A stretch of 64,000 nt of DNA, taken from assembly GCF_002776575.1 (NCBI RefSeq), contig NZ_CP022548.1, forward strand, positions 3,363,001-3,427,000, read 5' to 3'. Shown here in pieces: positions 17,227 to 24,571 of the stretch. Source of the DNA: Sphingorhabdus sp. YGSMI21 (GTDB lineage Bacteria > Pseudomonadota > Alphaproteobacteria > Sphingomonadales > Sphingomonadaceae). The notes below the pieces were generated by a model. It worked only from the letters and a program-made list of their open reading frames with translations. It did no database searches and was not told where the DNA came from. The first letter of the stretch is position 1, and each line of letters opens with the position of its first letter. Both the position numbers and the translations under genes were made by a program.

Positions 17227-18764
17227 TCGATATCCATGCTGGCCAATGCGTTGCGGTCCAGCTTTCCATTGGGGTTCTTGGGAAATTCAGAAAGCAGGAT
17301 GATATCCCGGGGGTGCATAAAATTCGGTAAATTCTGCTTGAGATATTTTGCCAGCTGTTCCGCAACTGCGGAAGCTTCCGTCTCTTGTTCAGTCGGTCGG
17401 ACAAACAGACGGATAGCATGGCCCAGTCTTTCATCAGGAACGCCCAGGGCAACCGCTTCCGCCACCATCCCCGACTCCACCGCTATTTCCTCAATTTCCG
17501 TCGGACTGATCCGGTTGCCTGAACTTTTGATCATCGCATCGTCCCGACCGACGAAATAGAGCAGACCGTCATCTCCGCGCTTCACCGTGTCGCCGGAGAA
17601 AACAGCGGTTCCAGCATATTTTGATGCGTCCGGGGCACTTTTAAATCTCTGCGCGGTCCGCACGGGATCATTCCAGTAACCCTGCGCAACGAGCGGCCCG
17701 CAATGAACCAGTTCTCCGGGTTGATCCGGCCCGGCGACGGCCCCCGTTTCATCAACCACCAATATTTCAGCATAAGGGATGGCGGTCCCCATGCTGGTCG
17801 GGTTGTCATCGATCAGAGCGGGATCAAGATAGGTCGACCGGAACGCCTCGGTCAGGCCGTACATCGCATAGATATCGGTTCCGGAACCGAATATTCCCCG
17901 CAATTGTTTGACCAAAGTCGGAGTCAGCGCACCACCGCTATTCGTCAAACGTCGCATCGAGGCAACCGCTTCTTCCGGCCATTCATGCTCCACCAGTTGC
18001 ACCCAGAGCGGTGGAACGGCGGCCAGGGTCGTGATCTGTTCGCGTGCACATGCCTTCATGACGTCACGTGGCGTGAGATAGTCCAGCGGAACCGCGCAAC
18101 CACCCGCCGACCAGGTCGACAGCAGCTGGTTCTGGCCATAGTCAAAACTGAGCGGGAGGACGCATATCGTACGATCATCCGATGAAAGCTCGAGATATTC
18201 AGCGACACTCAGCGCTCCCAGCGTCAAATTGGCGTGGCTGAGCATCACGCCTTTTGGGCGTCCGGTGGATCCGCTGGTGTACAATATCGCAACCAGATCA
18301 TTGATATCGGTCGTTGCCGCGCTCGCAGCCATTGGATCCGCAATCGACTCCAGCGCGCCCTCGACAAGTTTGTCCTCAAATATACGGCAACCTTCCTCGC
18401 CATTGTCTCCCAGAGTTTTGATCCGTCCGGCGTTGCTAATCAACAACTTGGCACCACTATCTGAGACGATATGAACAACTTGAGCTGATTTTAGCAAAGG
18501 ATTGACCGGCACATGGACCAGGCCGGCCCGGGCCGCCGCCAGCGGCATGAGACAGGCCAGTTCGGTCTTCGAGAGCCATGTCGCGACCCTATCCCCCTTG
18601 GCCAAGCCCTGCCCGTGCAGCCATGCCGCCAGCACGCCGACACGATGATTTAACATCTTGTAGCTAAGAGACCCCGAACGCGTCACGAGGGCGCTTGCAT
18701 CCGGATCCTTGCCTATCGCGAGATGGTCCAGCGGGAATGCGGCGGTTTCGGGAGTGATGTTCAA
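17223..18764 (-). CDS. Acyl-CoA ligase (AMP-forming), exosortase A system-associated
   Basis: 513 aa ANL-superfamily enzyme. The AMP-binding P-loop is ILYTSGSTGRPKGV near residue 160-173. A GLTEAF motif sits near 300, FSGDTVKRGDDG near 393 is the hinge region, and the catalytic lysine is in KNPNGKLDRNAL near the end. Family knowledge: TIGR03098. It activates an unknown carboxylic acid, perhaps for the acyl carrier protein encoded 1.1 kb away. The start is a TTG at 18764 with AGG about 7 nt upstream; no ATG is available before residue 37. Only about 30-50 bp separate it from the divergent plus-strand acyltransferase. Confidence 0.92.
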   Translation of the reverse strand: MNITPETAAFPLDHLAIGKDPDASALVTRSGSLSYKMLNHRVGVLAAWLHGQGLAKGDRVATWLSKTELACLMPLAAARAGLVHVPVNPLLKSAQVVHIVSDSGAKLLISNAGRIKTLGDNGEEGCRIFEDKLVEGALESIADPMAASAATTDINDLVAILYTSGSTGRPKGVMLSHANLTLGALSVAEYLELSSDDRTICVLPLSFDYGQNQLLSTWSAGGCAVPLDYLTPRDVMKACAREQITTLAAVPPLWVQLVEHEWPEEAVASMRRLTNSGGALTPTLVKQLRGIFGSGTDIYAMYGLTEAFRSTYLDPALIDDNPTSMGTAIPYAEILVVDETGAVAGPDQPGELVHCGPLVAQGYWNDPVRTAQRFKSAPDASKYAGTAVFSGDTVKRGDDGLLYFVGRDDAMIKSSGNRISPTEIEEIAVESGMVAEAVALGVPDERLGHAIRLFVRPTEQETEASAVAEQLAKYLKQNLPNFMHPRDIILLSEFPKNPNGKLDRNALASMDIE

Positions 18765-18794
18765 TTTTTGACCTATGGGAAAAAGAGCAGATTT

Positions 18795-19844
18795 GTGACA
18801 GATACGACCTTAGCCATGACCAGTGAATATCATAGCAATTTTCAGTCCGTGCAAGCCATTGCCGGAGAAAAACTGGGCCGGTCGGTCCAGAAATCACTGT
18901 TCGATCGGATCGAATGGCTGAAACCGCTTCATGAACTGTGCCTGCCAGACAAGTCCCCGCTGATCGTCCATAGCCAGGAAGGCGATGCGGAAGCATGGAT
19001 GTTCCTGATGAAAACCGGATTTCGACGCCATGGCGCCCTCGCCAACTGGTATAACTTCACCTATCGCCCGATCTTTCTCGGCGATTATGACGAAGTGACC
19101 AAATTGGCGCTGCTCGCGAAACTGGCTAAGCAGCTCAAGTCCAGCTCCCATCATATTGAGATCACACCGGTTCCCGATGAAGATTCCGCTGCCAGCCTGA
19201 CCGAACGCGCTTTCGAGCAAGCCGGCTGGATCGTGTTCCGGTCGAAGGCCGATGACAATCATATATTGAACGTCAGGGGCCGCACCTTCGACCAATATTG
19301 GGCCGATCGTCCCGGCCAGTTGCGCAATACGGTACGCCGCAAGGCGAAAAAAAATCTCGTGTCGATCCGGATCGAAACCCGGTTCTCCGAAGAGGACTGG
19401 GATGATTATGTCTCGGTCTACCAGCGCAGCTGGAAGCCCGAGGAAGGCAATCCGGATTTTCTGAGAAATCTGGCGCGGCACGAGGCGGCCGCCGGATGCA
19501 TGCGCCTCGGGCTCGCCTATATCGACGGAGAACCGGTGGCCGCGCAATTCTGGACGGTGGAAAATGGCGAGGCGCTAATCCACAAGTTGGCGCATGTCGA
19601 GGATGCCACCAAGACGTCTCCTGGAACATTGCTGTCCGTTGCCATGTTCCAGCATGCGATCGATATCGATAATGTCGATCTGATCGACTTCGGCACCGGT
19701 AACGACGGCTACAAGCGCGAGTGGATGGAGGATGTGCGGGACCGCTACCGGCTCGAATTCTACTGGCCGAACAATCCCATGTCCTGGCTACCAATTTTGA
19801 GGCACTTTGCGTCGGGCCTTGCCGGAAAGCGCTCACCGCTTTAG
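18795..19844 (+). CDS. GNAT-fold acyltransferase of the XrtA locus (BioF2-like)
   Basis: 349 aa from GTG 18795; ATG 18816 is a near-equal alternative. It appears to be a GNAT-fold protein of the Acetyltransf_6/BioF2 type. Conserved-looking parts are YWADRPGQLRNTVRRKAKKN (near 180-200), YVSVYQRSWKPEE, ARHEAAAGCMRLGLAYIDGEPVAAQFW (near 240-270), and the terminal DFGTGNDGYKREWM motif, which recalls the FemAB-like family's DFGRS motif. It is probably a cytoplasmic transferase using an acyl thioester or aminoacyl donor. It is divergent from the ligase gene and 33 bp upstream of the ACP gene, which suggests the ACP could be its donor; that is inference. Confidence 0.8.
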   Translation: MTDTTLAMTSEYHSNFQSVQAIAGEKLGRSVQKSLFDRIEWLKPLHELCLPDKSPLIVHSQEGDAEAWMFLMKTGFRRHGALANWYNFTYRPIFLGDYDEVTKLALLAKLAKQLKSSSHHIEITPVPDEDSAASLTERAFEQAGWIVFRSKADDNHILNVRGRTFDQYWADRPGQLRNTVRRKAKKNLVSIRIETRFSEEDWDDYVSVYQRSWKPEEGNPDFLRNLARHEAAAGCMRLGLAYIDGEPVAAQFWTVENGEALIHKLAHVEDATKTSPGTLLSVAMFQHAIDIDNVDLIDFGTGNDGYKREWMEDVRDRYRLEFYWPNNPMSWLPILRHFASGLAGKRSPL

Positions 19845-19877
19845 GGAAGCGCCGTTATCCGAGATTCGGGGGTATTA

Positions 19878-20150
19878 ATGCAGAATAAGGTCGAGTTGAC
19901 GCCGGAAGCCGCCGTGCGTGCAGTGATGCGTGATATTTTGGGACTGAGCGAAGAGCAGGTCGCGGAATTCACGGCGGAAACAGAGCTTTTTGGCGCCCTC
20001 CCCGAACTCGACAGCATGGCCGTTGCCGGGCTGCTCACCGAACTGGAAGATCGTCTGGACATCATGATCGACGATGATGAAGTCGATGGCGAACTGTTCG
20101 AGACTTTCGGCAATCTGGTCGCCTTTGCCGAGATGAAAGTCACCGAGTGA
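19878..20150 (+). CDS. Acyl carrier protein
   Basis: 90 aa acidic helical carrier protein. The 4'-phosphopantetheine attachment serine is Ser46 in PELDSMAVAGLL, with the expected D-S-M-x-hydrophobic context. Helix IV-like DDDEVDGELFETFGNLVAF follows. GGGGG lies about 6 nt before ATG 19878. It overlaps hydrolase 2 by 4 nt (GTGA). A dedicated ACP inside an exosortase locus is a known but functionally unexplained feature of these systems; it presumably carries the acyl group activated by the divergent ligase. Confidence 0.93.
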   Translation: MQNKVELTPEAAVRAVMRDILGLSEEQVAEFTAETELFGALPELDSMAVAGLLTELEDRLDIMIDDDEVDGELFETFGNLVAFAEMKVTE

Positions 20151-20854
20151 CGCTCATCCCCGCATTCGTCTCTTACGAATTTGCGGATCGCAAAGAATTA
20201 TGTTTGTCCCTCGCAGACGGGTCTGCAGGCCGGGTCATGCTCGTTCCACCGCTGTTCGACGAGATGAACCGCATGCGCAAGATGCTGGTTGATGTCATGC
20301 GCTCGCTCGAAGCCCTTGAAATCGCAAGCTTCCTGCCTGATCTTCCTGGCACCAACGAAAGCCTGCTGCCACTGGAACAGGCCACGCTATCTGACTGGCA
20401 AAAAGCCCTGAAGACCTGCGCTCTACAGCATCAGATTTCGCATATCGCTTCCTTCCGGGGCGGCGTCTTGGCTGTTGCGGATCTGCAAAGCGCCAACCAC
20501 TGGATTTTCAGCCCGGCAAAAGGCGCGACCCTCTTGCGGACCATGATGCGGACCAGGGTCGCGGCCGATCGCGAGTCTGGACTGAGCACAAGCCTCGCCG
20601 AACTGGCCGAGCAGGCCAGGACCGGATCGCTAGAGCTGGCTGGCAATCTCATCGGCTCCGATCTGTTCGCGCAGTTGAATGCGGCTGAAATACCAACAAT
20701 GAACAATCAGCGGATCGTCCGCCTCGAATCTGAGAATAAACCGGGCGACGTTCAAATCCCGGGCGCTGCCCTGTGGCTTCGCGCCGAACCTGACGATAAT
20801 CTGGCCATGTCCTCCGCCATCGCTCAGGATATTGCCGCATGGATAGGCCAATGA
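20147..20854 (+). CDS. Exosortase A system-associated hydrolase-fold protein 2 (probably without Ser nucleophile)
   Basis: 235 aa. An alpha/beta hydrolase-fold protein matching the position and general form of exosortase-associated hydrolase 2 (family knowledge: TIGR03101). It has VMLVPPLFDEMNRMRKML near residue 30-47, a FLPDLPGTNES stretch, and at the expected nucleophile elbow SFRGG (102-106), where an Arg occupies the Ser position of GxSxG. This suggests a non-canonical or non-catalytic role. The start is GTG 20147, overlapping the ACP stop (GTGA). It overlaps hydrolase 1 by ATGA, so ACP-hydrolase 2-hydrolase 1 form one coupled unit. Confidence 0.8.
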   Translation: MTLIPAFVSYEFADRKELCLSLADGSAGRVMLVPPLFDEMNRMRKMLVDVMRSLEALEIASFLPDLPGTNESLLPLEQATLSDWQKALKTCALQHQISHIASFRGGVLAVADLQSANHWIFSPAKGATLLRTMMRTRVAADRESGLSTSLAELAEQARTGSLELAGNLIGSDLFAQLNAAEIPTMNNQRIVRLESENKPGDVQIPGAALWLRAEPDDNLAMSSAIAQDIAAWIGQ

Positions 20855-21672
20855 CGCGGAGTTTTCACCAGATCGCCTGTGAGAGTGATTCCCTCGCAGC
20901 TACGCTGGATAGCGGAACGAGCACGACCGCGTTGCTAATTGTTAGTGGCGGTAATGAAATTCGCTCGGGCGCCCATAGCGGGATGGCAGCATTGGCGTTG
21001 CGCATTGCAAAACAAGGTTTCCCGGTGCTGCGCTACGACCGTCGCGGCATTGGTGAAAGCAGTGGCGACAACCAAGGCTTTCGCGGTAGCGCTGCAGAAA
21101 TCGCAGCAGCGGTCCAATATCTTCGGCAGACGCAGCCGCACGTAAAATCGGTCCTCGCCTTCGGGAATTGCGATGCGGCGACCGCTCTGGCTCTGTTCGG
21201 ACCAGATGCGGGGGTCGACGGCTACATATTGGCTAATCTGTGGGTTATTGAAGCAGGCAATGAACCGAATAAGGCAGAACCGACAATGTCGGCTGGCGCG
21301 ATCCGTGCCCGCTATTGGGACCGGATTAAAAACCCGAAGACGATCATCGACCTCCTATCCGGAAAGATCGATTTCAGAAAATTGCTCAAAGGTCTTAAAC
21401 AGGCCTCCCGAACGGAAGAAAATAGCGCGCTTTCCTTGCGCTTGCGCGACGCGCTCTCCGCCTTGGAAGCGAATACACTAATTCTGCTGGCTAAGCGCGA
21501 TACCACTGCCCGAGCGTTTCTCGCCGCCTGGAACAGCGCCGACTTTGCACAAACGAGAGAAAAATCGGCGATCACCCTCGAAACCCTCGACAGCGCATCG
21601 CATAGCTTTGCCGATGAAGCGGCCAGAGACTGGCTTACCGAAAAACTGCTGGAGGCGCTGCGCGCCGCCTGA
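20851..21672 (+). CDS. Exosortase A system-associated hydrolase 1 (Cys nucleophile)
   Basis: 273 aa alpha/beta hydrolase. LIVSGGNEIRSGAH (about 29-42) would supply the oxyanion region. RYDRRGIGESSG (61-72) is a typical hydrolase loop. The nucleophile elbow is FGNCDAAT, with Cys107 in place of Ser. His251 in SASHSFAD is the likely catalytic His, and an acidic residue lies in the ILLAKRDTTA region. Family knowledge: TIGR03100. A thioesterase acting on the ACP-bound product is a reasonable guess, not shown. ATG 20851 is used because of the ATGA overlap. Its stop abuts the trxB stop (convergent, 0 bp). Confidence 0.88.
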   Translation: MTRSFHQIACESDSLAATLDSGTSTTALLIVSGGNEIRSGAHSGMAALALRIAKQGFPVLRYDRRGIGESSGDNQGFRGSAAEIAAAVQYLRQTQPHVKSVLAFGNCDAATALALFGPDAGVDGYILANLWVIEAGNEPNKAEPTMSAGAIRARYWDRIKNPKTIIDLLSGKIDFRKLLKGLKQASRTEENSALSLRLRDALSALEANTLILLAKRDTTARAFLAAWNSADFAQTREKSAITLETLDSASHSFADEAARDWLTEKLLEALRAA

Positions 21673-22638
21673 CTATTCGGCGGCGATCAGTTCAAATTCC
21701 TGTTCCGCCAGAAAGCGCTCTGCATCGAGCGCCGCCATACAGCCGGTGCCGGCGGCAGTCACAGCCTGGCGATAGACATGGTCCATGACATCCCCACAGG
21801 CGAACAGGCCCGGGATCTTGGTTTTCGGCGTACCCGGTTCCACCTGGATATAGCCGCCGTCGATCAGGTCAAGATGGCCCTTGAAAATCTCAGTCGCCGG
21901 CGCGTGTCCGATAGCAACGAACGCACCGTCCAGCGCAAGATGGCTCTTCTCGCCAGTCTGCGTATCGACCAGATCGAGACCGACCAGTCCGACCGGCTCG
22001 CCGCCGCCTACAAAACGTTCGACATTCGTATTCCAAAGCACCGAAATCTTGGGATTGGCGAACAGCCGGTCCTGCAGGATCTTTTCCGCCCGCAGGCTGT
22101 CGCGGCGGTGGATCAGCGTAACGTCATCACTGTGATTGGTCATGTAAAGCGCTTCCTCGACCGCAGTATTGCCGCCGCCGATCACCGCCACCTTCTTGCC
22201 GCGATAGAAAAATCCGTCGCAGGTTGCACAAGCAGAAACGCCCTTGCCCGACAATTCCTCTTCGCCCGGAAGCCCCAGCCACTTGGCCTGCGCACCAGTC
22301 GCTATCACCAGTGTATCGCCTTCGTAGATATCACCGCCATCGCCGGTCATCCGGAAGGGCCGCTGGGAAAAATCGACATCAACAATCGTGTCAAAGATGA
22401 ACCGGGTACCGACTTTTTCCGCCTGCGCCTGCATTTCTTCCATCAACCACGGCCCCTGGATGACATCACGAAATCCGGGGTAATTTTCGACATCGGTTGT
22501 TATCGTCAGCTGGCCGCCCGGTTGCAGGCCCTGAACCACGATCGGCTCCAGCCCGGCCCGGGCACCATAGATGGCGGCCGACAATCCGGCAGGTCCCGAT
22601 CCGAGGATAAGCATTTTCGTGCGATGCGTTTCGGCCAT
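21673..22638 (-). CDS. trxB: Thioredoxin-disulfide reductase
   Basis: 321 aa flavoprotein reducing thioredoxin with NADPH. The FAD motif GSGPAGLSAAIYGARAG is at about 13-29, the redox-active CATCDG lies near residue 137-142, and the NADPH motif GGGNTAVEEALYM follows. The FAD-closing GDVMDHVYRQAVTAAGTGC is at the C-terminus. This is the low-molecular-weight bacterial type. The start ATG 22638 is followed by a typical N-terminus. A long inverted repeat lies about 70 bp upstream (22706-22750). Confidence 0.96.
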   Translation of the reverse strand: MAETHRTKMLILGSGPAGLSAAIYGARAGLEPIVVQGLQPGGQLTITTDVENYPGFRDVIQGPWLMEEMQAQAEKVGTRFIFDTIVDVDFSQRPFRMTGDGGDIYEGDTLVIATGAQAKWLGLPGEEELSGKGVSACATCDGFFYRGKKVAVIGGGNTAVEEALYMTNHSDDVTLIHRRDSLRAEKILQDRLFANPKISVLWNTNVERFVGGGEPVGLVGLDLVDTQTGEKSHLALDGAFVAIGHAPATEIFKGHLDLIDGGYIQVEPGTPKTKIPGLFACGDVMDHVYRQAVTAAGTGCMAALDAERFLAEQEFELIAAE

Positions 22639-22705
22639 GTTCCATTCCTGACGATGTTGATTCTGTTATCTGCAAATAGGGATGCGCAGCGCCGGTAGGC
22701 AAGAC

Positions 22706-22750
22706 CTATCACCGTCAAAACCGGCGAAGAATAATTTTGACGGGTGATAG
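22706..22750. promoter_or_regulatory. 15-bp near-perfect inverted repeat upstream of trxB
   Basis: Arm 1 is 22706-22720 (CTATCACCGTCAAAA) and arm 2 is 22735-22750 (TTTTGACGGGTGATAG), identical in reverse complement except for one extra G; the spacer is 14 nt. It lies in the 296-bp gene-free gap 22639-22934 between the HTH-methyltransferase gene and trxB, both on the minus strand. There is no T-tract on the 3' side for minus-strand transcription. It could be a leader hairpin for trxB, a processing site, or a 3'-end structure of the methyltransferase message. Confidence 0.55.
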
Positions 22751-22934
22751 CGCGATTTGGCCTTTTACTGATTAGCGGCTTGCATCCCCAGGCATCGGCT
22801 CTGCCGTCCGGCGGCCAAGAGAGTGGCCGCAGCGATATGGAACGGCACTCGCATCATTCATGTTGACGGCCTGCAGCGGCTCCCTTCCCTTATGCCGGTC
22901 GCGCAAACTTACGACACAGACAAGGCCCACCGCA

Positions 22935-24347
22935 TCAAGCAATTCTTGTATTCGCGCTGCCGCTCGACAGCGACAGCAATTCAAAACGAAAGGGCGAAAA
23001 CGAAGCCCGATCGTCCAGACGCAAAAACCGAAGGTTACCTATTCTGGCGATTATATCCCCCAGAGCCGCTTCCAAGGAAGCCGGCGTGTAAGCCAGGACT
23101 GGCAGAGCTTCCCGACCGAGATAAGGTATCAGACATGTCGAAAGCGTTCGCAATGTTTTCATATGAATGGTTTCGCAATTCGCCGAAAATCCGATGACAT
23201 CCCCCATCGTCCCGTGATCGGACTGGAAACCCAGATGTTGGCTAACCTGCTCCAGCTGTCCGAAATGGATCGTATATTCGTAATGGTTGGTCAATTTGAC
23301 GGCTTTGGGAGATCGCTTGCGCGTACCATATTCGGTAACGACCGCATATCCGTTCTTGGCCAGGCATTTGGCGATGTTTTCCAGCATTTTAATGGCGCCA
23401 AAATTGATCACTGCCATCTTCTTGTTCCCTTGGGTAATGGGAACGCAGTTCAGTCGATAGCGGTGCACCACAGTCTCCGCATCGGTCTGGGGGCTGCCCC
23501 GTTGAACATTGTCGAGCGATACCGTGGCGACGTTCAGATCGGCAATCACTTCGTTAGACAGCACAAGATCAAATTGCTGATCACCGAAGTCATGGCTTTC
23601 AATATTGCCCGAAACAAAGTGGGTTTTCTCAACATGGCCGCCACAATTGGATTTTTGCGCCGACTGTAACTCTGGAGACAGATCGAACAGCGTATAGGAC
23701 AGGCCTTCGTAAAGATCAGGATATCTCATCTGCAGACGGTCCATTATCGCATTGGCGAAAAAGCCCAGACCACAACCAATCTCGATGACCCTGCAGGGCG
23801 ATTTTAACCGACCGTTTGCGACTAGCCAGTCGCAAAACGCCTCACCATAGCTCCTGTTATCGAGTGCAATATGCGGTTCGCGAAACATATGCGAGATAGT
23901 AGTTTCAATCTGGTCAAATTGCCGATTGCCTTCAGTCAAACGCGTTTTGTGAAATATATCATTGGCATCGACTGTTGCCGTCATCGCCGTCGCCATATCG
24001 CGTAACCTGGCAGCTTGGCGCAATCTCTTTTGGTGCATCGCGGCCTGCGATCCCGCCGGATGTCGCCAGCGCACCACATCTTTTCCCCAAAAGTTCAGAC
24101 TTTCCAGAAACTTTGCCAGCTCGGAAGGCGTTATATCGAGCTTCTCCACGATTTCGTTCTGGACCATCCCGGTTGCCAAACAATCCAATATCTCGGTTTC
24201 CCGGCGACTGAATCTTCGAACCGGTACTGATTGCAATGATGTTTGAAAAAATCCGACGGATTCCTCGTCATGGCGCAACCATAAAAACGCCGGGTTGAGG
24301 ACGCATATTGCGCCGTCAGCTGTACTTTCAGGAACCTTTGCCGTCAT
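22935..24347 (-). CDS. HTH-methyltransferase fusion (SAM-dependent, MidA-like)
   Basis: 470 aa. The N-terminal part (about 46-84) reads like a LuxR-type helix-turn-helix: FSRRETEILDCLATG, then NEIVEKLDITPSELAKFLESL. A class I SAM-dependent methyltransferase follows: motif I is VIEIGCGLGFF (about 187-197), an FDLSPE acidic loop follows, and FDLVLSNEVIADLN (about 258) resembles the ANE-x-DALP motif of MidA/NDUFAF7-like enzymes. The substrate is unknown; the MidA link rests on motif similarity only. The start ATG 24347 lacks a strong ribosome binding site. I do not recognise a named gene. It is followed on the same strand by trxB after a 296-bp gap. Confidence 0.7.
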   Translation of the reverse strand: MTAKVPESTADGAICVLNPAFLWLRHDEESVGFFQTSLQSVPVRRFSRRETEILDCLATGMVQNEIVEKLDITPSELAKFLESLNFWGKDVVRWRHPAGSQAAMHQKRLRQAARLRDMATAMTATVDANDIFHKTRLTEGNRQFDQIETTISHMFREPHIALDNRSYGEAFCDWLVANGRLKSPCRVIEIGCGLGFFANAIMDRLQMRYPDLYEGLSYTLFDLSPELQSAQKSNCGGHVEKTHFVSGNIESHDFGDQQFDLVLSNEVIADLNVATVSLDNVQRGSPQTDAETVVHRYRLNCVPITQGNKKMAVINFGAIKMLENIAKCLAKNGYAVVTEYGTRKRSPKAVKLTNHYEYTIHFGQLEQVSQHLGFQSDHGTMGDVIGFSANCETIHMKTLRTLSTCLIPYLGREALPVLAYTPASLEAALGDIIARIGNLRFLRLDDRASFSPFRFELLSLSSGSANTRIA

Positions 24348-24571
24348 TATATAATATTTCCGGTTTTCCAGTCATATCCAACTCGCTCGAACGGACAAGT
24401 AAGACGCGATTAGCCCACATGACAACTGCTTATGGCAACCAACAATGATCCGGCACAAGTCAGAGCATGGAGAGTTACAAGGCAATTTCGGCTCTTTTCG
24501 GAGATATATGACTGGCGATCTCCAAATCGTATGCGAGTGCGAAGCTCCCAAATGGAACATGGATCAAATGT

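Noticed and set aside
18723..18794. Upstream extension of the acyltransferase
   Set aside because: It overlaps the divergent ligase gene by 42 bp and its residues show no conservation-like character.
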